A program made the translations under genes and the position numbers. The notes beneath the pieces were generated by a model. That model made no database searches, was not told the origin of the DNA, and saw only the letters and a list, made by a program, of their open reading frames with translations. A DNA stretch of 64,000 bases from Acanthaster planci (taxonomy: Eukaryota; Echinodermata; Asteroidea; Valvatida; Acanthasteridae): NCBI RefSeq assembly GCF_001949145.1, contig NW_019091363.1, positions 1,240,387 through 1,304,386 on the forward strand. The letters run 5' to 3'. This document shows positions 53,928-64,000 of the stretch, piece by piece (position 1 is the first letter of the stretch; the number at the start of each line of letters is the position of its first letter).

Positions 53928-56900
53928 CTGCAAGAGGAGTTTCTATAGCCGAAGAGTCTGAGGAGGAGTCATTGAGCTGGGCTCGTCTTGAGCCCCAGAT
54001 CTTGCAAGAAAGAAGGCAAGACCAACGTATTATGCTTGCTACTTGTCCAAGTTCAGCCGCGTTGAGCCGTCTCTAGAGTTTACGCTGGCCCAACTTGAAC
54101 TGGCCACCTGGCTTGAGGCCAAACATTCTAGACAGCGTTTCGGAACTATTTATTTGATCTAGAGAGAATGTGAGTGGGTAAAGACGTGACGCTATTAATA
54201 GTTACTGTATCAATTAAGTGGTGAATGACCCGTGGTGAGAAATAACTTAATTTCAGTGTACCGTCGAAGTTAGGACTCCAGATTCCTGTTTGTCTAGTCC
54301 GAAGACGTATGTGCACAGACGAGACCTGGTTTACGTTTCAAATGGGAAGGACCTCTCGCTGTCAGGTGAGCGATGTTCTTTAGAGAAATAATAAGTGCCC
54401 AGTCCATTCCCGCTCAGTGCGATATCATCCAGTCAGACAACGGCTTGATTCCGTGGTCTTCCACCCAAGTTTTGATATAGCCTACTTCCAATTAACCAGT
54501 CTTACCAACCTGTCATTATTGCTAGAGCTGGAGTACCTAAGTAAGGGTTTGGGAATTATATTTGGAACACACTTCAATAATTCCTGGTTATGTAAATCGC
54601 TGGTTCAGTGGAAACCTAAAACCAAAAGAAGTGTTTCGTAAGTGAAAAAAACCCCGTTATCAGCATTATTCAACAGATTGAAAAACAAAATGTACAAGGC
54701 AAAAGGATGGAATTTAAGTACGATTTAAGATGTAATTCACTCTCCGGTGAAGCTTCGTTGGGTCTCTCCACAACTTTTGTGCCGTCTTGAGTGTGACATG
54801 GGGCTTTTGTACAACTGCGCCCTTATTCTGGATAGGGAAACAACAGAGAGGGCGCTCTTAATCATTACCGGTACTGTGCCACTGTCGAAGTGGTAAAGGC
54901 CAGATTGAACAGCGAAAATCGCTTATCGGTAAAATCATTGCCCCAAACAAATACGGGCAGATGATGACTTGAACAAAGTCGATTATCAAGAGAACACACG
55001 CAACGAGTAGCGTAGTTCAAAGGAAGACGGCACAATAGGCATTTTTTTAAACCAAAAAAAAAAAGGAAAAGGAAGAAAGATCCTAAAGCCTTCTTCTGGT
55101 CAAGTAGGGAAATATGACGTCACTATTCTACCTAACTTGAAACGAGCCGGGGCAGTCTTCACAGCGTGTTTTTCTGATTTTGCAGCAGTGTGTCTTTTGC
55201 GATCCGAGCCTTTTAGATTCTTTGTAGATACCTTTTGGCGGTCATTTTGACACCATTTTTGTGAAAATGCAACCAACCTTTCTCGCCCAGCACCAATTTT
55301 TCCGAGACAAGTCAGCAAAATGTATACTCTTCCACTGCATGCCGTGCTCAATGTAAGCTGGTTGGCACTTACGTGGCCACCAACTTCAAATGACCGTTAC
55401 AACAAAAACAATATATCAGATTGAATTGAAACACCACACATTAATTTGTACTGACAAGGGGTTTCTCTACATTCATGCCAAAAAATTGGGCATGTGACAA
55501 GACATAAACCCAGCTCTTTATGGATAAAGGATCAAGACAACATTAAATTTCAAGGACATGATTCTGTACATCAATATTATCTAGGAAGTATATCCCTCGT
55601 CACTAAAGAATCAGCTCCACAGCATGATGATCACAACAAAAATATCATCTCTATAAGAGTAACCCCCAAGTCATGACGGCTTTACCTCCATTGTTCCTCT
55701 TGTTGACTTGATTATATTCTCCGAGTGTCTTGTAAGCATGGAACGCTGCTTAACAATTATTGCGTCGTTGATGATCTCTCTTGAATCAAGAGTACAATTC
55801 ATATAGATGCATTTAATCAGTTACATCAATTAAAAGGCGCTCAAAATAAATTGGATCCGTACGGTTTCAGGTAAAACACCGACGACGTGGCGATATGGCT
55901 TTAATGCGAACGCTGTGCGTAATTTGAGACGGTTACTTAGTTACCTGATTAGATGCGTTTGGGTCGAACTTTCGGTTTCTGTGTTCCGTCATTTGAGCTA
56001 TGTCTTCTGCGTGTGCACATTACAAGAGTTGCAGGTGAAGAGATACGTGGTACTCAACTTGTTTATTTTTCAATGCCTTACAAAAAGTTGAAATACTTTT
56101 ATCGAAAAGTGAACTTAATGCACACACGCTGACGTTTCACGCCTGTTGTCTTGAAATTTCACTGACCGCAGCGACAAAACACGAAGTCAGACTGATTTGA
56201 AATTTCACATTTCAAATGTGAAAATGAGTAGCTTTGCATGCGTGCATATGTTTTAAGAAATTGGGTCCGGAACAGCTGAGTACGGGGGGGGGTTGTAAGA
56301 TTGCCTTTTAGAAGTTGAAACTCTGCAGTCGTGTACATGTATTATGCACGAGTGTTTCCCTGTTTTTTGCCGAGATCCATTGTGATCCATCACTACATCG
56401 CTGAAATCAAAGAAGCAAACAGCCTTGATGTAAGATGTTCAAGATGCTCTTTTTTTTTCTTTTACAATTTCAGGACGACTACCACACTAGTCGAAAACAA
56501 AGCTATCATCAGCACTATTACTACCACCACAATGTTAAGGATAACCTTCATCACTACTTTCGAGAAGATAGTCAAAAATAATTGCCTTTAATTTGTTTCC
56601 TGGTCGAGCAAGACTGAATCTCCAAAGCATAAATTGGGATAAGACACATGTGGTCTCTAATCTTGGAGTAAAATGGTGCTCCATTTGGCTATATACCACC
56701 ATTGTTAGTCTCTTTAAATGGCATTGTAATGGGACAAAAGATGGATAGCCTCCATTATCTCTCTAAAAGCTTTTAGAAACCGCCGCCAGCATCAACATCA
56801 TTGCGTCTTCATTAATACAGCGATAGTTACGTCCAGCATGGTTCTGCGTAAAAAGCATCTGGCGTATAGACTGTCTGGATCAGAAACGTCAAATGCGGTT

Positions 56901-57156
56901 GTTAAAAATGGTGAAATTGCTACGATCCACACTACTGCAATTTTTATTATTATTCAAGTTGTTCTCTTATATCTGTATATAATGACATTCCCGTGCTCAA
57001 TGACACAATTTATTACGTGTACAACATTTTACTTGCCTGACACTAGCCTTGGGAATGTACCCTTTTCTATTTGTAAAGTTATTAAGTGAACACTCATGCA
57101 TTTTCTTTAACATAAAATCAGATGATGCCATTTTATTTTGTAATTATTATGTGCAG
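53928..57156. other. Mostly non-coding interval with one exon-like piece
   Basis: Apart from the + strand segment at 54257-54365 I see only chance reading frames, an A-rich run near 55040-55080 and a G-run near 56285. Confidence 0.5.
54257..54365 (+). CDS. Possible orphan exon of an unrecognised gene
   Basis: Open in one frame between TTAATTTCAG and GTGAGC; 109 bases, phase 0 to 1. Encodes CTVEVRTPDSCLSSPK and HRRDLVYVSNGKDLSL. Splice sites are good, but it is short and no partner exon was identified. Confidence 0.33.
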
Positions 57157-57288
57157 GTAAACAAGACCCTGGCAGTGTGCATGAAAAAGGCTGTCACCCG
57201 GCAGCCTTTCTTGCTATTCCTTGGCAGCAAGACTGATGTACAGCAACTGTTTCTTCAAGTTGAAGATTTCAAACATCCGGCATTGTAA
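57157..57288 (+). CDS. Possible terminal exon of an unrecognised gene
   Basis: Follows a T-rich acceptor (TAATTATTATGTGCAG). Encodes VNKTLAVCMKKAVTRQPF, LLFLGSKTDVQQLFLQVE and DFKHPAL, then TAA at 57286-57288. Looks like a C-terminal exon; upstream exons not identified. Confidence 0.42.
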   Translation, partial: VNKTLAVCMKKAVTRQPFLLFLGSKTDVQQLFLQVEDFKHPAL

Positions 57289-60200
57289 ATGTGTGTGTTC
57301 AACTTGGCATATCCTGCACCAGTGCGCAACTGGTACTTGTACCTTCTGACACAGATCTTTGGACTAGATATGCAGGGTTGTCAAATGTCACCTAGAGTCA
57401 GAGAACTTGCTCCAGCAGTGCAGGCTACTTCTTAGAATCTGGAGCACTTGTAATCATAAATCATTCACACTTTCATCTACCATCATTTGAAAAAACAGAA
57501 CCCTTAACTCTTCATTGTTACCCAACTAATGCTGTAAAAATTTATCTGATGGGACCCTCCACAAATTGCCTTATATTTCACTGGTCATGTGTTGTTATTC
57601 AAAATGACTGTCAAATCTATCTGATGAGATGTTGTTGCGATGGACATATCGTACTAATCATGTGAGTGGGGGTGGTTAAAACTTGTTAATTACTGTAACT
57701 TCATTGTTCAATTTCATTCATGGTTGAAAAATATATCTGATCGGATACTTGATTATTAGAATTTAGTGTTGTTGTAGGCCTATATCATCATTTTAATATG
57801 TGATTATCATTATTTTCTAATGCACATCTGATCTGAACTGAAATAAGTACTAAAAGTTTATACTTGTTACAGTTGTTTTTCCTTTGGACAAAAATATTGT
57901 GTTGTTAGAGTTGATATAAATGCACATGTCTGTGTTTGAACATGCCTTACCCACAAAAAACACTCTGTATTTCTCTGAAATTCAAAGATAAAAGAGCAGG
58001 TTTATATCAGAAAAATGTGTCATATTTGCCCCTTCTGTACTGCAGGAGTGCAACAGCGACAAGGTGTTTTGTGTGGTGCACTGCACGTGCTGGGTGGAGG
58101 CTAAAGTAACACTATGAGTGCCGTTTACCAGCCTATACAAGGAGTTGTTTTAGCACTCAAAGTGTACCTTTTTGGATGTTTTATGTGTATTCCTTAGCAC
58201 TAATAGAGCAAAAGAGCAAAACACTTAAAGTGTTTTTCCAAGCACCCGGACTGGTGCTAACCCATTACACTTAAACAAGTGCTAATTTAGCACAAATTGT
58301 GCAGTCCCTATGCGAGCACTAACAAGCATTATCGCCATATCGCCAGGTGCTAGAAATAGCACTTCATTTTTAGACTGTACACTGACATCCATAATGATGG
58401 CTCTACATTGGCCCATGCACTTACAAGTCAGGTCATCTATTTCCAACCTTTGTGTCATTATGACTTCAAGTGTGCAAGAATTTGCTAAGGAAAATCCGCC
58501 TTCTTTGGAGGCTGCAAAAGACAAATTTATCAAAACAAAAATGAAAATTGAAAACATAAGAGATCCAGAAGAGTAGATGAGGCCATGGAGCATTCTTTAT
58601 AATGATCACTTTATGGTCGAGAATGCCAACCGGACAGGTGCATTATAACTGACAGGCAAATTGATCTCCAGAGCATTAAAAAGATCCGTGACAATTTATG
58701 AGGCACGGCAATCAAATTGAATGGAACCCTTTACCAACGAATTCTCAACCAAGCGTTATTTTTGAAATGGCTCTCGACTTCGCCAGAGCTCATTCTTACA
58801 TTTTGACCAGTGCCAGAATCAACCCACTGATTACTTTATGGTCTGAATATTGAGGAAAACGGACAGGATAGGCGGTCTTATACGATATGACCTCAACAAT
58901 GAACAAATTTGCTGATCACTGTATTTTAATTTCGTGAGTGGCACATAATATCCTGTTAAATCCTCCCCCTATGTATACCTTTTCAGGATAATAACTACAC
59001 TGCGCGACTCTCCGCTCTGATTGTGTTTGGCAAACTAAGTACCAATGGGGGAGACATTTCTAGACATGAAAAAGGGTAGAGTACACAATCGCTTAATCAT
59101 CCTTTTTGCTTTTGGAAAATGAAAAGCCATGAAATAGTGAGAATCCTGACAGAGAGAACTTACAGTCATTTCATCGACTATAATTTCTGGGCAAACCATG
59201 CGTGCACACATGCAATCGAGTCGTGGCGTTGCCATGGAGTTGTTTATATAATTCCTCCAATAATTATAAAATTCATGAAATCCAAGAAATGACATGCAAC
59301 GAACCAGTTTCCAAGCATGGAACGACATGGTACAAGAGAAGTATCATGTCGATATAAAGAAAAGAATAAACATGCATTTTGTTGTTTTTTATGTGAGCTG
59401 GAAGTACACTTTCAGTCCGATAGTTTATTTGATTTGGTTATAAGGAAAGTTTAATTCACTTCTCCAGGCATATTCTCCTTGGTAGCCTTCTGCCGCGATG
59501 AACGACCTTTTTCTAGAATGACGCCACCTTATGAAGCTTTAGAGAGTATAATGGCAAGAGCTTAATTACGGTAAATAACGCAATATAACCTAAGCTAGCC
59601 ACAATAAGAGAGATTTGAATCAGACAGTAATTCAAGCTCATAGTGAAGCGTGGAGAGAACATCCGCTTAATGGGGTTATAATTGGTGGATCTATCCTTGG
59701 ACGTCGAGGCATCCGCCTCTCATGTATAGAGCTGTATTTTGAGAATAAAGGGGTGTTATTGGCCAAAAACTGAAAAAAAGGCTTAAAATGCTTTTGGGGG
59801 CAAAAAAATTATACTCTTTAAGAGAACCCAGGAACACATCAATTTTACCTAATTTGAGTGTGTGAATCAAACTAGAACTGTGACCAAGCTGTGTTTTTAA
59901 ACATTTATGTGGTATATGACTAAAAACATCTTTTAAAGTGGTTTGAAATGGTAGTTTTGGCACTAAAATGTAGCTTCAGTTAAAGTTTGGTAGGATACAT
60001 TTCATCAAATTCGGGCTTGCTATTACCTGTTTACCCATACAGACAAAAAAGCAAAACGTGGGGTCAAAAACGGGTTTAACCACAAAAAGTACTGAATATA
60101 AATCCAGTGCTGATGAACTATTCACCATGTTCCTCAGGAGAAATATATACTTGGGTCTGTGCACTGAAAATAAAAACTATTTTTGAACCATGCAGAAGTT

Positions 60201-60867
60201 TACATATCTGGTATAGGCCAAATTACTTCATTGCCAGTGGTGTTGTTTCTGCTATACAATTGTAATTGCAACCACGTACATGCACACATGAAGGCCTTAA
60301 GCACTGAGGTTGTATGAATATCCGACTATACAATGTACGTAACCACCCGCTGGTGTGTTAGAACATCGAGGAAGAAACAGTTGCATGGAAAAAAAAATGT
60401 ACACAGCACAGCTAACCTTGGGCACATAAAACAAAAAAGCCTGCAATATACACGCACATGCACTTGGCCCACAAGTATTGCATGGCTGAGGTAGTCTATA
60501 GCACCGGTATATACCTCAAACTCCAATGAACAATGATGATAACTCGCCAGGAAATTCCAGTACAGTCGAGGTACGTGTGGCACTGTGTGTCAGACATGCC
60601 ATACCATGTGCACCAGGACACACACACAGATCATAAAATTCCCCCCAGAATATGTTATTAACGTTCTCCTGCTCATGCACGGCACATGTCCCCAGTTGAC
60701 ATCATTGTAAGTCTGGTGCCTAATATCTTGTCTTTGAGTATATGTTTCTACCTAAAACCGTGAAGCATTGCGCAGGAAGTACACCTACAAATCTTACGAT
60801 TTAGAGAAGTTTTTCATTAGTTCACGATGTCGCCTGCTGTTTTTCTAGCCAAATTTGGAGGCTGAGT
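57289..60867. other. No recognised gene
   Basis: Contains the AGCAC/GTGCT motif cluster at 58098-58360. A short + strand frame ending in DPEE (stop near 58574) has no supporting splice context. Confidence 0.5.
58098..58360. repeat. Fold-back-like cluster of AGCACT/AGTGCT and ACACTTAAAGTGT
   Basis: At least ten AGCAC, GTGCT, CACTTAA or AAGTGT words in alternating orientation within 260 bp, including the palindromic ACACTTAAAGTGT and AAGTGCTAATTTAGCAC. Confidence 0.65.
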
Positions 60868-61669
60868 TTCAAGGTGAAGAACTAAAAAATTCGCTTCGTA
60901 ACACTTGTTTTTGAATTCGGGGCATTATGATTGAGTATAAAAAGTATGTTACACATTTTTATGAAACAAATCATGTATGGAAACTGACTAGATGCTTATG
61001 TATAATAGTCCCAGAAAAACCAAACCCTGAGGAAAGGGGTTAATTTGTGCCCAAACCATGAGATATGGTCATAATGTATGTGGATCTCCTAAAAGTACAA
61101 GCAGTATTCTTTTTAATGATACGTGTCATGCATGACTGAACACCATTGTCTTGAAAATGGGGCATCCGAACTCAGTTGTAACACTTTGGATAAACCAGTG
61201 AATGAGGTTGTCCTCTGTCATGTTTGTCCTTGATGAGACCAATTATTCACTCATTACGTAATTCACAGTTACTTGTGCACCGACACCTTCCGCGTGTCCA
61301 AGTCCATTCCTCCTGCAACTGGTTCGTTCCCCTTGGCTGTTCGACAAGTTGCTGTCGAACTGCAGCAACGTTTTTCAGGAGTTTGCACTGTGCGCCTCCT
61401 TCCCGAATGATCCTTATTCAAATTAAGGCTTGTCCCATGTTCTTGATATTTGCGCACATTTTCCAAGATTGACTTTGCCGGTGGATCCCTATAAGGGAAG
61501 GCTTCCCTAAATGCAATCTTTCCTCATTAACATAACCTTTTGTTGTCACTTTAAACCAGGACAAGTATGACAGAGGACAACCTCATTCACTGGTTTATCA
61601 AAAGTTTTACAACAGAGTTCGGATGCCCCATTTTCAAGACAATGGTGTTTTTAGTTCTTCACCTTGAAG
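60868..61669. repeat. Large inverted repeat with an interrupted left arm
   Basis: The right arm (61559-61669) is nearly the reverse complement of 61141-61230 (shared CACCATTGTCTTGAAAATGG, AAACCAGTGAATGAGGTTGT, CCTCTGTCAT) plus 60868-60889 (TTCAAGGTGAAGAACTAAAA). The two pieces of the left arm are separated by about 250 bp. The spacer between arms is about 330 bp with no coding potential I can support. Confidence 0.82.
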
Positions 61670-64000
61670 TAAGGTTTGAAAAATGCTGAACTACACTAAT
61701 TTGTAGATTTGTTTTTTTTTTAAATTAAACAGTAACTTATAAATAAAGGTTTTTTTTACACTTTGCAAGATTGTGAAACCTGGAAGTCCTATTTTTTTAA
61801 CGCTATTGCATTATACACAGGTTTTTTTTACTTCGTGAGATTACACGCGCAAGAAAAAAATTATATATTGTTACATTCAACATGCGCCCGGGCGCTAGGC
61901 GTTCACGTTCAATATCGTTCGCAAGCATGCACGCACTCACATCTTGATTCGACCAGAGCTGTGTTTAGTTTCTATTTTGCGCCTGGTACGGAAGAGGTCT
62001 TTATCACTCCGTGCGACAAAAAAACCTGGAGACCATGCTTTTTGTCAAATGTTTGTTTACAATAATTAAGACAGTAAGCAACATTTGCGGTAATACCAAC
62101 CTGTTCCTTGATTCTAATTTACATAAATGGCCGCAAAAACTCCAAATCGGAATATATAGATTTTTCCAGGTTTTTGTCACTTTGTGGGATCATCGACAAT
62201 ATGTTATATGTATATCTGACCCATTACCTGTTACCCCGACACATTACCTGTTTATTTATTCATTAAAAAGAAATTGACAGCGCCAGCATTTTAGAAATGG
62301 AACTACCACCAGGCGGCGAGGAAGAAAAAATAGACGCTCATTTTCTTTGACAAAATGTTAATTCTGCACTCTCGATCTGGATACGCTATACTTGTACATC
62401 GGTTCCCAATATATTGGAGTCTTCCAATACAGTTTTGGTCATATACGAGACTGGCGCTTCTTATCAAATTGGACTTGTTGATAGTCAGCACTTGGCAAGC
62501 TAACCTCACGACTGAATTAATCACAACCAGCGCATGTGATAAACTATACTACCCGGCAGAGCCATGCTGCTTAATCATATTTCTCGCTGAAATGACACCA
62601 CTCTTCAATTTTGCAAGTATACAGAAGACCTAGAATTGTATGCGGTTGTTTACACGCTCCTAGCAACAGTTGCACCAAGCGGCGGCTGCAAAATAACCCC
62701 CAACTTTGAGAGGTCTTTTGCCCTCCTATTGATTGTATCTCTTAATAAGCGAACACAATTTCCCCTAAGGAAATTGGACTTCTTTGATCTGAGGGGTTTT
62801 TGGCTACCGGTGTTGCACTTTGAAGACAGATACAGTTGCGATTCAATACGTTGTCCGTTTTTTTGTATGTTTATTTGTGAACATGCTGGTGTGGCTGATG
62901 CACTCCATTCTGAGCAGCAAGCAATCTGCAAAGAATGCTGAAAAATATTTTAAATTCACCAGCAGAAGTTTTTGGTTGGTTACAATTTTCAGTAAGTAAT
63001 GTAGTGAAACTGTGAATGGCCCTAATAAAATATGCTGAATTGAAAATTCGGTTCCCACAACCTTACAACAGAAGTACATTAACAAAGTGGCCAGATAAAA
63101 AATCTCGATTACTTGATGGATATATAAATGAAAAACAAACTTGAGGGAAGGAACGCAAACAGTGCAAAAATCATTGAGTCGTATACTCTATATTATAGCA
63201 GGAAAACGGCGCTCTGTGACCGTCGTCTGTCAATTACCTGGGCAGGCCTTGGACACACGGATAGGCCTACTGACAAGAGGGAAGGTAAAGTAGATAGCTG
63301 TCAATTATGATAACCTTCGACAGTGGTGATCAACACTGATGTCACGCTGCTTAGGACTGAGAACACACGTCAAAAGGCTAAACGCTATAGATAGAGACAG
63401 ATAGTGATAGTTATTGACGGATCTGGTATGAGAGAGATCTGGTTAAGCTTACATTCGTCAGTCTTCCGGAAAAACGTGGCACAGGGATATCATTTCAAGT
63501 AATTACCTTAGTTATTTTCCCAGCAGCAGACACGATCTTTTTTTCTGTTTGTTCGTTTGTTTGTTTTTAATTAATCAGAAGCAGAAATCGTAGGACTCTC
63601 ATTAGTGCCTGGCTAGGTTTCGGGACATCATGGTCGATCAGATTTGCAAAAATAACCACAGTAGCAAGCGAAAGGACCTCAATGATTAATTAATGCCAGA
63701 AATTGAGGACTTGATAAGAACAGTCCAGATGGTATTGTGGTGAGAGGGCGGGACAGGACAGATCTGAACGAGAGACATGCTGCACACTGCACCATAGCGC
63801 ATACCGTCGTAGCTAAATTGGTCAAGTGTTCCAACGTGAATTGAACGGACCATATGCTCGTGCACACGCACAACTTAAGCGAAGTGTGTGTTCGAGGAAA
63901 AAAGCGATATATGACCTATTGCACTTGACTGCCAGTATTCTGTGGAGATACTGGCATAGAAAAGGCGGCATCTCAAGGGATGCACTTCATCACGCATGCT
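61670..64000. other. No recognised gene at the right edge
   Basis: Only short chance reading frames and T-rich or A-rich runs; no splice-bounded exon, RNA gene or mobile element that I can support. Confidence 0.5.

Noticed and set aside
59164-59328. Possible first exon on the - strand (ATG at 59328, donor ACT|GTAAGT)
   Set aside because: No recognisable signal peptide or family motif and no partner exon; one good donor is not enough.

Overview
The window is animal nuclear DNA. Its genes are split into short exons with GT-AG introns, and it is moderately AT-rich and full of short interspersed and fold-back repeats. The gene families (DEG/ENaC channel, angiotensin-converting-enzyme-like peptidase, ST8Sia-type sialyltransferases), together with many TACATGTA and TAGGCCTA words, suggest a marine invertebrate deuterostome, most likely an echinoderm, with hemichordate or amphioxus as alternatives. 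The phylum is inferred; nothing in the sequence proves it.

Layout. 1-3.2 kb: no recognised gene. 3.2-8.2 kb, + strand: seven exons of a DEG/ENaC sodium channel, from just before TM1 through the TM2 pore to a stop; its 5' end is not found. 9.2-18.9 kb, - strand: a complete 12-exon, single-domain M2 peptidase with signal peptide, 625 aa, converging on the channel gene. 18.9-23.8 kb: no gene, but a striking palindrome. 23.8-36.2 kb and 44.6-50.4 kb, - strand: two complete seven-exon ST8Sia-like sialyltransferases (375 and 392 aa) in tandem with the same exon architecture. 36.2-44.6 kb: gene-free and repeat-rich. 50.4-64 kb: mostly non-coding, with three exon-like pieces of unrecognised genes (53.7 kb -, 54.3 kb +, 57.2 kb +) and a large interrupted inverted repeat.

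I rebuilt the exon models by hand from splice sites, codon phase and family conservation. In each of the four main genes all phases agree and the summed coding length is a multiple of three. The two sialyltransferases would act in the Golgi on sialylated glycans. The peptidase is predicted to be secreted and the channel sits in the plasma membrane. The genes share no obvious pathway.

The most unusual non-genic feature is a set of short fold-back elements. Each is built from its own 5-14 bp motif repeated in both orientations (for example GTGTTA/TAACAC at 17 kb, AACTC/GAGTT at 25 kb, AGCAC/GTGCT at 58 kb, CTACTTCGTGAAA at 39 kb). There is also a 51-bp SINE-tail insertion with a perfect 14-bp target-site duplication. 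In the peptidase, two residues that hold the substrate C-terminus in classical ACE appear to be replaced.
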